From the NCBI RefSeq assembly GCF_947507565.1, contig NC_089183.1:992001-1056000 (forward strand): 64,000 bases of DNA, in the 5' to 3' direction. The translations under genes were made by a program, and so were the position numbers. Source of the DNA: Oscarella lobularis (Eukaryota; Porifera; Homoscleromorpha; Homosclerophorida; Oscarellidae). The notes under the pieces were generated by a model. It saw nothing but the letters and a program-made list of their open reading frames with translations. It did not search any database and was not told the origin of the DNA. Shown piece after piece: positions 33,087 to 45,351 of this stretch. The stretch's first letter is position 1; each line of letters opens with the position of its first letter.

Positions 33087-35632
33087 GAAAGAGCTTTCAC
33101 CTAAACGTTTACTATAATATTGGTTTCAGTGGGAATAATTGTCACGTGATAACGTACCTCTTTGAAATATTTAGACGCTTCTTTGTTTCCATCTGCTACC
33201 AATTTAGCAAGGAAATCTCGAGTTTCCTGGCAAGGCAAGTGAGATCAGTCCTCTATCTGACCTATACAAACTTGTGTGAGATAATTGACGTCCACTCCTG
33301 CATTGACAAAGCGTCGAAACAAGTCAAGGCGTCCTCCCACGATTGCGAGATCGAGAGCCGATGCACCGTAACGCGTTTCTGCAAAAATATTGCATTTCTT
33401 TGAAAGCAATAAATCAATAGTGTTATCCGAGCCAAATTCGACGGCAGTAAGGAATGGAGTACAGCCCCACTAAAGACGACAAGAACGCGTCAAGAGATTA
33501 ATTAATATCGGCACTAGCAATAGCAACACCTCGTCTTTGGCTTCTAAATTATCTCCATTTGAAATCAGCAACACAGCCATACGCTGATAATCATTATGGG
33601 CTGCCCAGTGTAACATAGACGCACCTTCCTAAACAAGAGCAAAGCCTTCGTTATTGTTATTTTGTCGTTTAGTTACTAAACAAACCTCTTTCATATAATC
33701 AAATTTGGACAAAAGCAACTTGGCCGTATCATACCGACACCTCGTGCACGCCAGCACAAAGGCTCCGTGTCCGTCCTTGAATTAAAAAAACAAAATAAAC
33801 TAAGGTGGTATTTTTATTTAAAAAAATTGTGCCTCGTCTTTGGCGTGAAGGTTGCATCCTTTTGAGACAAGCAACCCAGCTACGTTATTACCGCCGAGAC
33901 AGACGGCTCTGAGAAAGGGCGTTCTTCCCCACTACGAGGAGATCAAAATTAAAGTCAACGATCTCTTATTGTTCTCAAAAACTAAACCATGTCTCGAGCT
34001 TCGATATTAGCTCCGTGCTTAATTAGCAAAGCGGCGATGCTAGCGTCATCACATTCCGCCGTCCAGTGGAGACTCGTCCGGCCATGCTAAACAAGATAAA
34101 TAATTTGGCTTAATTAATCACGCGGTGATTTACACTGCTTCGTTCACGTCGAATCCCATTTCGATAAGCTTCTTTACCATATTGATTCGTCCGAATGCAC
34201 TCGCTCTAGCTAACGCTCCGTGACCACACTACAAATAATAATTAGGTTGTCTAATAATTTCTCATAATTGGAAAGATCACCTCTTCTTTTGCCTTTACGT
34301 TGCATCCCCTTGATACGAGCATGTCAAATAGACCGACGTTATTAGTTCCAGAAGTGGCAAGAATTGGAGTCATTCCGGACTAATAATAATATGAGCACCA
34401 CCAATAAATAAATAAACTATTGTAATTACCTTTGATCGAGCTTCAAAATTTGCTCCACTGTTGATCAAATAATTTGCAATTTGAATATTTCCTCTAAAGG
34501 CGGCGTAATGCATTGACGTGTAGCCATACTAGAGAAGCCTATTATGAAGATATTTAATTAATAGCTACTACCTCTTCACTGGGTCTGTCGACGTCAAATC
34601 CCATTTCGACTAATTTCTTCGTCATTTCAAATTGCCTATTGCAAATTGCCACAGCCAAAGCTCCTCGACTCCACTGCATAAAAAACGTTAAATTTTCAAT
34701 TCACAGACCATTTGTCTAACTTTGGACTCTGCCAAGCGATTGCAGCCTTTAGATAGCAAGAGATCGACAACGACAGCGTGTCCGTGTTTGACGGCCACTA
34801 CAAACGGCGTCTTATTCAACTAAAAGACGAAGTCATATTATTCTTTTTTTTGTGCTTCGATGCAATGACTACTTTGTTTCGAAGTTCGATGTCTATTCTA
34901 TTTTCTATTAGATAATGGGCAATTTTTGGACGATTTTTTCTAGCAGCGATGTGAAGCAGTCCGTTTCCATCCTGCAACGATGGTCTTTCGTTAGTTCGTG
35001 GAGTTCCCTGACAGGGAGGCTCTCTTCTCTCACTCCCGCTTACCGCTTCGGTGAATCATGCACCCCCGATAAGCGACCGTTACTTTGTCCTTCAGTTCTT
35101 CCCATTTTTCCGCTTCGCTGGATACGATCTCTTGCACGCGAGTCAGGTCTCCGCCTTCTACTGCACGGATGAGAGCTGCAGACGCCAGATTAGGCGGTCG
35201 GTTTCATAGACGCGATTGGAGAGATCTTACGGTGGGTGTTTGAATTACCCATAGCGACTTTTCAACTGAAGAGAATCGAACAAGCCATGTCACGCGCACT
35301 AGCTGTGAAATGATTTTGGCAGCTGAATTGGCAACAAATTCGTGCGGAAGTTGATCACCTAATTGGTGCTCCGCTACCGTGCTGATGTGCTGCCTTATCT
35401 ACATTTTAATTACCGTCGTAAAATTAAGAATTAGTCGAACGCATAGTATTACAGTACCAAATAAAAAATAAAAATTCAAAAAAACTTCTATGCTGCTGAT
35501 TGTAAGACAGGCTTCTTGGCCGTCCACTGACGCTTCCATTATCTGCAGTACAGTGTGGTTATTCAATAAACTGGCTGTAGAGGATTTCTTACCGACACGA
35601 ATGATATGCGTTAGCTCCTTTCGCTTTTTCAT
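33087..35632 (-). pseudogene. Ankyrin gene copy A, lacking its last exon
   Basis: Minus strand. The start is the ATG at 35630-35632 (MKKRKELTHIIRV). An N-terminal region follows (about 35225-35400, IRQHISTVAEHQLGDQLPHE onward, open in this copy only). Successive short exons then encode ankyrin repeats (LIRAVEGGDLTRVQEIVSSE; DGNGLLHIAARKNRPKIAHY; and others) with introns of about 50 bp. The copy stops at about 33087, eight bases into the terminal exon seen in copy C, where block R-like sequence begins. It could be expressed with a different end or be non-functional. Phase at the junction into the first ankyrin exon is not resolved. The three copies are near identical, introns included. Confidence 0.6.
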
Positions 35633-35659
35633 CCTGCCGTCGTCGCTGCCGTCGCCGCC

Positions 35660-36560
35660 GCTTCCTGGACTTTTATGAGAGCCTTTCAAAAAATCCAGAG
35701 AAAAACGTTGTTCAAATTTGGGAAACCAATCACCAATCAGAATAGAGATCTGGCATATCTTCTACCACGAGCACAACAACGCAAGAAAGACTAGTGCATG
35801 GACAGCCGAAACGGAGCTTCGCCCGGTAGAATTTGCACGCATGTACGCTTTTACGGTCCCTGTTTGAGTGTTTTCTGTCCTTACTCGTTTCTTAGCGAGT
35901 CTTCTCGCTTTCACAAGACGTTGCGTCTCCTTATTCATTCTAAGCATGAGCGTTGGGCAGAGGAAAGCGTGGTGACGAAGAGACAAGTCAACTAAGAGTC
36001 TCATTCAATACGCGTCGAAACGATTAGGCCTATAGGAGCTTCGAAAATTCGATTTTCTCGAAAGGGACCCCAATTTTCTGAAAACAAGCTCAAAGAATAC
36101 TGATCATACGTTAAACAAAAGCCGGTGGTCGTTTGAAGGACGAAGCTTCTGACGACGTCCGAAAGGCTAAAGTTTTCGTCATGTGACTCGTTGACGCTCT
36201 GTAGCCCGGCTAACGTACCGTAGGCAGAATAATGGGCAGAATAATGGAGGAAAAATATAGCTTTAGCCAGCCGTCGTTAGAGAGACAGGATGAACGGATC
36301 AATAGAACTCTTGGCTGAAGGCGTCACGTTCTCTTCATCGTCGTCACTCCACCATGGTCACTCGACCTTCGCCCAAATGCCAAAAAATGCGTCCAAAGCA
36401 ACATCGGCAACCTGGTCAAAGAGTCGCTCGTCTTTGACCGCGCCTACTGTCAACAAGCCCTTTCAAGTTTGCGATCCGTCGCGAAACTCTCATAACCCGA
36501 AAGCGCGTGGGTGCATGAAGTTCTTTGATCGCTTCCGCTGCCTCAGTACAGTGCTTTAGT
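35660..36560. repeat. Dispersed block R, copy b
   Basis: Same block as at 24885-26100, joined here directly upstream of ankyrin copy A's start. Shared text includes gagagcctttcaaaaaatcc, gtgcatggacagccgaaacg and ggtcaaagagtcgctcgtct. In this arrangement it could supply the promoter of the minus-strand copy A. Confidence 0.7.
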
Positions 36561-36910
36561 CAGCAAAAAGGAGAGCCTTTCATGCGCAGTTCATTTAGGC
36601 TCTCCCCTGCCGCGTGCATTGCATGTCTTTTCGGACATGCATGCTGGTATAGTTTTATTGCGCGTATATACTGTACTGTAGTAAGACTTGTGGCTTGTAT
36701 TTATTGAAAGCCGTTTACTGTATCTTTGACTTCCGCTTCGCCAAACGCCGGTAAATACGGCAATGATGAGTACCGTCGCGTTTTAGAAAGGTGGCCGCCG
36801 TAATGTAAATGTAATTGCATCACGTGCTCCGCGTTTCTTTCTTTTCTATAAGACCAGGCCGAGCGCCACAGCTGGATCAGTTTAGTTTTTCACTCTCTAA
36901 CACATCAAGG

Positions 36911-38793
36911 ATGCGATTTTTTCTATTTGCTATCCTGATATCAGCTGTTTTTGTTCAGTCTACCGTCACTGGATGGAGAGTGAGAGTAAGGCGTGTTGTG
37001 AGCCATGTTAAAGATGCTGCGGATAGCGTAGGGGATCGTCTTCAAAATGCTTGGGACGGAATCCGTGGTAAAACTCCAGAACCGTGCGAAGTCAGTGAGT
37101 GGAGTTCATGGTTACCGTGTTCTAGCACCTGCGGCTCTGGTACTCATACGCGCAATCGACGTATTGTTCAAAACGCTAAAGACGGTGGATCGTGCCACTA
37201 CAGCCTGAAAGAGACTGAGCCATGCAAAACTGAGCCCTGTCCCGTGCCATGCCAAGTCGGTGCATGGTCGGGATGGTCAGGCTGCTCTCGCACTTGCGGC
37301 TCTGGTATTCTTATACGCAATCGACGTATTGTTCAAAACGCTAAATACGGAGGATCGTGCCGCTACAGCCTGAAAGAGACTGAGCCATGCAAAACTGAGC
37401 CCTGTCCCGTGCCATGCCAAGTCGGTGCATGGTCGGGATGGTCAGGCTGCTCTCGCACTTGCGGCTCTGGTATTCTTATACGCAATCGACGTATTGTTCA
37501 AAACGCTAAATACGGAGGATCGTGCCGCTACAGTCTGAAAGAGACTGAGCCATGCCAAATTGAGCCCTGTTCCGTGCCATGCCAAGTCAGTGAATGGTCT
37601 GGATGGTTAGGCTGCTCTCGCACTTGCGGCTCTGGTATTAATATACGCAATCGACGTATTTCTCAAAACGCTAAATACGGTGGATCGTGCGACTACAGTC
37701 TGAAAGAGACTGAGTCATGCATCACTAAGCCCTGTCCCGTACCATGCCAAGTCGGTGAATGGTCGAGATTTTCAAACTGCTCTCGCACTTGCGGCTCTGG
37801 TACTCGTATACGCTATCGAAGTATTGTTCAAATGCTAAATACGGTGGATCGTGCCACTACAGTCTGAAAGAGACTTGGCCATGCAACACTGACCCCTGTC
37901 CCGTACCATGCCAAGTCGGTGCATGGTCGGGATGGTCAGGCTGCTCTCGCACTTGCGGCTCTGGTATTCGTATACGCAGTCGAGGCATTGATGTACCTGC
38001 AAAACATGGAGGATCATGTGAAGATCTGGAGGAAAGCGAACAGTGTGAAGGCGGAAGTCTCATTGATTGCCAGGTATAAAAGACCTTAATTTCATGGTAG
38101 AAAAAACATTTCTGATATAGCTTACTGAATGGAACGCATGGAGTATATGCAGCGGAAGCTGTGCAAATCCTGGGTATCAGAACCGACGACGACGAATCTC
38201 CCAGGTTTCGCAGTGCGGAGGCACTCCCTGTCCTCCTGAACGTTTCGAAGAAAAACGGTGTCCTGAAAATTGCTGCAATGAATGCGTTGTTTCTAAGTGG
38301 TCTAAATGGTCACAATGTTCCTGCTTTGGCAGCCGGTCTCTCAGATGGCGATGGCGCCATATTGTGAATGAGACTTCTGAAACGTGTAAACCTTGTCTAA
38401 AACGTTTGCATTATATGGATTCTTGTGAGAGTCCGTGTCATTTCAGTGAATGGGGCCAATGGTCAGCCTGTCAAAGCAAAGAAGGATGTGTAGGCCAGAG
38501 GTGAGTGCTTGTTAGACGCTCTAAATGATGGTATTAACTATAACATTTACATTAGAATGCGCAAAAGAATCCCAAATACTCCGACAGTCTGCGGAAAGAC
38601 GTGCGAAACTGAAACCGTGACACAACCCTGCAATGTTACCTTTCCCTTTCCGTGTAAACTAAGCCAGTGGTCAGAGTGGACACCTTGTAGGCCTTGTGCA
38701 CCTACACTACGTTTCAGAGACATCGTCGATCGCACGAAATGTAATGGAACTTGCGAAAAATTAGATGATTTTCATATGTGTAACTGTCCCTGA
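36911..38793 (+). CDS. Secreted thrombospondin type 1 repeat protein
   Basis: Exons 36911-38073, 38121-38500 and 38556-38793 join in phase. The signal peptide (MRFFLFAILISAVFVQSTVT) is followed by a short basic linker and six tandem TSRs with the WSxWSxCSxTCG core and CxxxPCPVPC ends. Three or four divergent TSR-like modules follow (WSQCSCFGSRSLRW; FSEWGQWSACQSKEGC; LSQWSEWTPCRPC). There is no membrane segment, so it is probably an extracellular matrix or adhesion protein. In the fifth TSR a single base is missing (caaatgc where the other repeats have caaaacgc, near 37830), which shifts frame. The sixth TSR and both later exons are open only in the shifted frame. Either the gene is recently broken or the base was lost in assembly, which is easy in near-identical 171-bp repeats. 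Confidence 0.8.
37083..38070 (+). repeat. 171-bp tandem TSR repeats
   Basis: Six head-to-tail units each encode one thrombospondin repeat. Units 2 and 3 (about 37252-37593) are almost identical at DNA level, including synonymous positions, which points to unequal crossing-over or gene conversion. Confidence 0.85.
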
Positions 38794-38935
38794 AAGTCTT
38801 ATAGAAATAATCAGTGACTGTTTTCATATTTTAAAAGCAGAATTTTTGTCTGCATCAGTGGTAGGTAGTCGTATATGTGAAATAAATAAATAGTGACAAC
38901 TTGGAGTTACAGCGCGCCTCACATAGGCTTGCATT

Positions 38936-39282
38936 GCATTAGGAATGCGTTTTCAAAAAAACACCATTCGTCTACAGCTCTGAAACGCTGCCAATATAGA
39001 AATTTTTGCCCTAGTAGTAGATGTTGCTGACGATCGTACGTCACTATCAATAGAGCAGAATGTTCGGGACCCATGGCAATTGACGTCGTGTTTGCCAGTA
39101 TCAAGTCCAACTTCCATCGACGTCGCCAAAAAAGGACTTGTGAGAACATTCTATCCGGACTAATCAGAGTAGCCGCTCACGTGGGAAACCATGCCACTTA
39201 CGGAACATACGATCGTGAATCTGGATGAAATTCAGTTTCACGTATACCCATGATTAAAGAATATCCCCAGTCGCAAAAATGA
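38936..39282 (+). pseudogene. CTHRC1-domain relic 3
   Basis: It begins with the intron end ttgcattaggaatgcgtttt and follows the whole C-terminal exon of the collagen genes: segments equal to HHSSTAL, NRAECSGPMAIDVV, CENILSGLIRVAAHVG and EYPQSQK are visible. Small deletions shift the frame several times, and a TGA replaces the tryptophan codon near the end (GWN position). No collagen exon is present. It is a decayed duplicate. Confidence 0.85.
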
Positions 39283-39406
39283 GCCGACTTTTGACTAACT
39301 GTGCAGTTTGTCCAGTTGCTCCTTGTCTGAATTCAATTTATATACGCTGGCTGGGTTTATCGCCCTTCAGATGACGACCGTTCTTCCCTCAATCAAAACG
39401 ATGGTC

Positions 39407-39775
39407 TGCGGGTGCTAGTGACATAACTAACCTTAACTATTTACTCGACGAGATTTTCAGCTGCAAAAACATACATGCAGTAGACTGGTTTCGCCTCTTC
39501 CGCTCATCTGCCTAACGAAATATAATACTCGACAGCGTCAAAGGCAGCTTGAGCCTGATAGTTCGTACTCTAAAACTCCTGCGTTTATTGATTCTCGAAA
39601 GACCATCAGCTTCACTGTACAATGCAAGAGTTTTCTGTGCAAGAACTGACTGCAAAGGCGTCTTGTTCTCTTAGGGGACTCTCGGAAGCCTTGAAAACAA
39701 CGCTTGATCGCCTTCCCCTCCATCCACAGCGGCAACGTTCTAAAAATTATCTATAAACTATGCCTTAGCTACGTC
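39407..39775. repeat. Duplicated segment shared with 51590-51935
   Basis: This stretch precedes ankyrin copy B just as 51590-51935 precedes copy C. Long text is shared (cttcactgtacaatgcaaga, ttttctgtgcaagaactgac, tacgtcacaagattgtcac). The plus strand can read MQEFSVQELTAKASCSLR in both, but the ends differ. It is the 3' flank of the ankyrin gene family. Confidence 0.7.
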
Positions 39776-41998
39776 ACAAGATTGTCACTTTGGTTTCAGG
39801 TGCTAAGGCGGTGGAGAAGTCGTTCCTCAGACTATCACTCATCAATTCCGGTTCGGTTAAGACTACGTCTTTTTCTTGTAGGGCATATAGAAGACGTTTA
39901 ACTATAATATTGGTTTCAGTGGGAATAATTGTTACGTGATAACGTACCTCTTTGAAATATTTAGACGCTTCTTTGTTTCCATCTGCTACCAATTTAGTAA
40001 GGAAATCTCGAGTTTCCTGGAAAGGCAAGTGAGATCAGTCCTTTATCTGACCTATACAAACTTGTGTGAGATAATTGACGTCCACTCCCGCATTGACAAA
40101 GCGTTGAAACAAGTCAAGGCGTCCTCCCACGATTGCAAGATCGAGAGCCGATGCACCGTCACGCGTTTTTGCAAAAATATTGCATTTCTTTGAAAGCAAT
40201 AAATCAATAGTGTTATCCGAGCCAAATTCGACCGCAGTAAGGAATGGAGTAGAGCCCCACTAAAGACGACAAGAACGCGTCAAGAGATTAATTAATATCG
40301 GCACTAGCAATTGCAGCACCTCGTCTTTGGCTTCTAAATTAGCTCCATTTGAAATCAGCAACACAGCCATATGCTGATAATCATTATGGGCTGCCCAGTG
40401 TAACATAGACGCACCTTCCTAAACAAGAGCAAAGCCTTCGTTATTAATTGTTATTTTGTCATTTAGCTAAACGAACCTCTTTCATATAATCAAATTTGGA
40501 CAAAAGCAACTTGGCCGTATCATAACGACACCTCGTGCACGCCAGCACAAAAGCTCCGTGTCCGTCCTTGAATTAAAAAACAAAACAAAATAAACTAAGG
40601 CGGTATTTTTATTTAAAAAATTGTGCCTCGGCTTTGGCGTGAAGGTTGCATTCTTTCGAGACAAGCAACCCAGCTACGTTACTGCTGCCTAGACAGATGG
40701 CTCTGAGAAAGGGCGTTCTTCCCCACTAAAAGGAGATCAAAATCAAAGTCATTCGTCTTTAATTGTTCACAAGAACTAAACCATGTCTCGAGCTTCGATA
40801 TCAGCAAAGCGGCGATGCTAGCGTCATCACATTTCGCCGTCCAGTGGAGACTCGTACGCCATGCTAAAAAAGATAAATAATTTGGTTTAATTAATCACAC
40901 GGTGGTTTACACTGCACGCTTCGTTCACGTCGAATCCCATTCCGATAAGCTTCTTTACCATATTGATTCGTCCAAATACGCTCGCTCTAGGTAACGCTCC
41001 GTGACCACACTACAAATAATAATCAAGTTGTCAAATAATTTCTCATAATATGAAAGATCACCTCTTCTGTTGCCTTTATGTTGCATTCCCTTGATATGAG
41101 CATGTCAAATAGACCGACGTTATTAGTTCCAGAAGAGGCAAGAATTGGAGTTATTCCAGACTAATAATAATATGAGCACCGCCAATAATACTATTGTAAT
41201 CACTTTTGATCGAGCTTCAAGAGTTGCTCCACTGTTGATCAAATAATTTTCAATTTGAATAATTCCTCTAAAGGCGGCGTAATGCATTGACGTGTAGCCA
41301 TACTAGAGAAGCTTATTATAAAGATATTTAATTAATTTCTACTACCTCTTCACTGGGTCTGTCGACGTCAAATCCCATTTCAACTAATTTCTTCGTCATT
41401 TCAAACTGCCCATTGCAAATTGCCATAGCCAAAGCTCCTCGACTCCACTGCATAAAAAACGTTAAATTTTCAATTCACAAACCATTTGTCTAACTTTGGA
41501 CTCTGCCAAGCGATTGCAGCCTTTAGATAGCAAGAGATCGACAACGACAGCGTGTCCGTGTTTGACAGCCACTAGAAAAGACGTCTCATTCAACTAAAAG
41601 ACAAAGTCATATCATTCTTTTTTGTGCTTTGATGCAATGACTAACTTCGTTTCGAAGTTCGATGTCTATTCTATTTTCTATTAGATAATGGGCAATTTTA
41701 GGACGATTTTTTCTAGCAGCAATGTGAAGCAGTCCGTTTCCATCCTGCAACGATGGTCTTTCGTTTAGTTCGTGGAGTTCCCTGACAAGGAGGCTCTCTT
41801 CTCTCACTCCCGCTTACAAATCATGCACCCCCGATAAGCGACCGTTACCTTGTCCTTCACTTCTTCCCATTTTTCTGCTTCGCTGGATATGATGTCTTCC
41901 ACGCGAGTCATGTCTCCGCCTTCTACTGCTTGGATGAGAGATGCAGACGCAAGATTAGGCGGTCGGTTTCATAGACGGGGTTGAAGAGATCTTACGGT
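39774..41998 (-). pseudogene. Ankyrin gene copy B, lacking its 5' exons
   Basis: Same gene as copies A and C. The terminal exon (LLYALQEKDVVLTEPELMSD...TKVTIL, stop at 39774-39776) and the ankyrin exons are present. At 41998, just where copies A and C continue into the N-terminal exon, this copy switches to block R (aaggaacagactgggctcc), so the start is lost. About 14 bp around the acceptor of the terminal exon are missing compared with copy C, and a few bases are lost between the first two ankyrin exons. Probably a pseudogene, or a truncated gene using another start. Confidence 0.7.
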
Positions 41999-42004
41999 GG
42001 GTGT

Positions 42005-43030
42005 TTAAGGAACAGACTGGGCTCCACTGGAATACTGTCTGCATGTTACTGTATGCATCGATCCATGCGTCGCTCTTTCGAAATTGATGTCAAAAAAGAC
42101 AGAGCGACTAATTGAACGGCTTATTCAATTCCTAAACAATGACGATTCTGCTCCATGAGCAACCCATGAGCAACAATCCGGTCAAAATAGGCCTAGGGCG
42201 TGATCTTCTTTTATCGACGAGGTTTTGAGGCAGATCGATTGACGTCGCTAGCTTCCTTCATTCATCTTAGACAGTTCATGACTATCATCTCCAGGAAGCG
42301 CGAAACTCCGTGTAATACTTTCGGCGGCTTCCAGAAATTCATGGGCTAAAAAACCGTTTATGAGACCCCTTCAAAAATCCAAAGGAAGGCGTTCTTCAAA
42401 ATCAGAAAACAGATCAGAACAGAAGATCTGGCATCTCTCTTACTTCTACCTCGAGTACAACGCAATTAATTAAGAGTAGACTAGCGCATGGACAGTCGAA
42501 ACGGAGCTCCGCCCGATAGTATTTGTACGTTATCACACGTATGTACGCTTTCACGGTCCCTGTTTCTGTCCTTACTCGTTTCTTAGTGAGTCTTCTCGCT
42601 TTCATAAGACGTTGCGTCTCCTTATTCCTTCTAAGCATGAGCGTTGGGCAGAGGAAGCCTGATGACGAAGAGACGAGTCAACTAAGAGTCTCATTCAATA
42701 CGCGTCTAAACGATTAGGCCAATAGGAGCTTCGAAAATTCGATTTCCTCGAAAGAAGCCCCAATTTTCTGAAAGCAAGCACAAAGAATACTAATCATACG
42801 TTAAACAAAGGCCGGCGGTTGTTTGAAGGACGAAGGTTCTGGCGACGTCCAAAAAGGCTAAAGTTTTCGTCATGTGACTCGTTGACGCTCTGGAGCCCGG
42901 CTATCCGGCTAAACCTAGGCAGAAAAGCTTGACTAAGCCGTCGTTAGAGCGAAATCATAGCCGCTCGTGATCAACAGTCGGATCTGGAACTCCTGGCTGA
43001 AGGGGCGTCAAGTTCTGCTCATCGACGAGC
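42005..43030. repeat. Dispersed block R, copy c
   Basis: The fullest match to copy a: it begins with cagactgggctccactggaa, continues through tcaattcctaaacaa, gacgttgcgtctccttatt and ggagcttcgaaaattcgatt, and ends near ggaactcctggctgaagg. It interrupts the 5' end of ankyrin copy B. Confidence 0.75.
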
Positions 43031-43097
43031 AAATTGTCCTGTACGCTGCTACGTAGTCTAGTCTACCAGAGATCGCTGCTACGACGACACAGTCACA

Positions 43098-43240
43098 TGT
43101 TCCCGTGCAAGAACGCCAACTGCATCGATCGCTATCAGGTCTGCAACGGCTACGACAACTGTGGCGACAATTCGGACGAGGAGAACTGTCCGACGAGCGC
43201 GCCGTGTAACATGTACGATGCGCAAATGGAACCTTGCTCT
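43098..43240 (+). pseudogene. LDLa repeat relic
   Basis: This encodes one LDLa module from its third cysteine on: CKNANCIDRYQVCNGYDNCG, then DNSDEENC and a CPTSAP linker like that after module 2 of the LDLa membrane protein at 12.2 kb. The first part of the module is absent and no splice sites frame it. It lies upstream of RTK copy 1, which lacks LDLa exons. It may be a remnant of a lost ectodomain or of an LDLa gene copy. Confidence 0.6.
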
Positions 43241-43619
43241 GAACTAGCTGTCAACCACGGCCAAACAGAGGCGGAGTCCGTGCAGAGACTTCATAATGCG
43301 GAAGCAAGGTGGAAGTCAAGGATGTTTAGGAACTAATCATGCGCATAGCGTACGTCTTTTGCGTGACATAAAGCAGACCACAGAGCCGTCAAGAGAGACA
43401 TAAACCACTCTTCGCGTCCGCTGCGACGGTGCGTCGCCTCGCACTGTATCTCTGCCTTATAACGGCTACAGGATTACGACGGCCCACCTTCGAGCAAGAG
43501 ACTTCAGGTTCAGCAGTCACGCGTCAAACGGACCGGAACATGAAGCGTGAAGCCGGTAAAGCAGGACGTACAGGCTTCCGAATAAATGCTTGCAGCCTGT
43601 ACGCACCACTACGGGACAA

Positions 43620-43735
43620 TGACGGCTTGAGCCTCGATCGCACGCTCAGCGTCGTGCAAGGGAGGCGATTTTCCCGACCGCGTATAAAAACGCCTCTCGC
43701 GCACGCTCATGCTCTTGGCTGATATATGTATATGC
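43620..43735 (+). promoter_or_regulatory. Duplicated promoter region of RTK copy 1
   Basis: This matches the region 46505-46645 upstream of the complete LDLa-RTK: cagcgtcgtgcaagggaggcg, gcacgctcatg...cttggc and gatatat. It contains cgtataaaaacg at 43681 as a TATA candidate. In copy 1 it runs within about 140 bp into the exon encoding the membrane span. Confidence 0.5.
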
Positions 43736-43879
43736 ACATCGATGCAAACTTAAATTATTTCTTTTCTGCTAAAACTTTATAGCTATGAATGCGCTTCCAA
43801 TTCTCATTACTACATAATGTAATAATTAATGCCCACCTCCTACATTGAAATAGACGATAATCTACCGATTCTATTTTAG

Positions 43880-45351
43880 ACATTACAACTACTGCAAATA
43901 TTCCCATTACAACGGATGCGACTATTCCCGTCACAACTATTGCAACCACTCTCCTCGCAGTGATGACTTTGATACTTACTCTAACAATTGCAATTTTGTG
44001 CAAACAACGTTTTGCTTGCACCTGCCAACGTCGTAGGGCAGAAAGACAAACGACTATTACTGAAGTTGAAATGCGAACCGGCTCGAATAAACTTTGGGAT
44101 TCTGAAATCGTTGCGCAAATAGGTGACTTAGGCGTTTGCCCTACGCGTCTAACGGTAAAGAAAGACATTGGACAAGGTTTTGAGTGAATGATCTTTTTGA
44201 GAGATACTCATGTATATACCTGTTTGTAGGCAATTTCGGTAGAGTCTACAAGTGTCGTTTGAACGGGAGTACTGTCGCCGCAAAATCCGCTAAATCAGGT
44301 CAGAGATTCGAATATTTGAATAAGAATACTAAATGCTACAGAGCGATGTAGGAGTGAATGTGCGCGAGTTCATATTTGAAGCCCTTCGAATGAAAGGCCT
44401 TAGGCATCAAAATGTTCTGAAGCTGATCGGGATTTGCTGGTCACCAAATCCTGAACACGAGCAATACTACAGACCTTTGATACTGCTTCCGTACATGGCT
44501 TTACAAGACTTGAGAACATACTTGCGAAAGCAAAAATCAGTTTATATTCTCAGTTCTCCAGCTGAGAATGATGACGTGACTATGCCCCGTGACGTAACGT
44601 TTGCCGTATCATATCTTATTTGCTTATTTATGCGATCGTTTTTAGCTTTTCAAACTTATTCAGTTTGGATATCAAATTGCAAAGGGAATGGAATACTTGT
44701 CAGGAAAAATGATACTACATCGAGATTTGGCAGCGCGGAATTGCATGTACTAAACGACTTTTTAATCGTACTTATAATTTACTGAATGAATGGCTTTAGG
44801 ATAGACTGGGATCTCACTATCAAAATATCCGATTTCGGGCTAGCCCGAGCATTGGAAGAAGAAAAGGACTATTACCGGATTACGCCAGGAAAGGTTGGAC
44901 TTCCAATTCTCTGGGCGGCTCTAGAAGGTTTAACAGAAGGAATATTTACAACTAAAAGTGACGTGGTGAGTCACTTACAGCGCAAACTACACCAAATGCA
45001 GTAACTTCGTGTCTAACTTCTACAGTGGTCGTATGGCATTACAATGTGGGAAGTGATGACAATGGGAATGACTCCATATCCTGGTATTAGCGTCGGTAAC
45101 CTTATTCCGCTCCTTCAAGAGGGAATGCGACTCAGCCAACCTAAGCATTGCCCTGATCAAATGTACAGTACTAACGACCATTGATATCCCGCCGTTGCTT
45201 CAAAAATTTCTGTGTGTAATATAGGTTCAAGATAATGGCTGACTGTTGGTTGGAAAGCCCAGAAGAGCGTCCGTCGTTTCAGGCATTGGTCAACGAAGTC
45301 AGCGAGTTCATGTTGGAAAAGAACAAAGCAGCAGAATACACAAATTCTTAG
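43880..45351 (+). CDS. Receptor tyrosine kinase copy 1, without LDLa ectodomain
   Basis: Exons 43880-44176, 44230-44298, 44352-44593, 44664-44746, 44800-44965, 45026-45162 and 45225-45351 join in phase. They encode a Thr-rich stalk, a membrane span ([17 protein letters not shown]) and a full tyrosine kinase: [11 protein letters not shown] loop, TVAAK lysine, HRDLAARN catalytic loop, [26 protein letters not shown] and the C-terminal RPSFQ arginine motif. Compared with copy 2, the substrate-site motif is changed from [10 protein letters not shown] to [10 protein letters not shown], losing the usual arginine before Trp. No LDLa exons are found between its promoter-like sequence and the first exon, so the first exon lacks a start. 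It is either a truncated kinase or a pseudogene with an open kinase frame. Confidence 0.75.

Noticed and set aside
35596-35613. An 18-bp gtaag...ctacag intron in the first exon of ankyrin copies A and C
   Set aside because: Too short to splice, and its length is a multiple of three, so it does not affect the frame either way.
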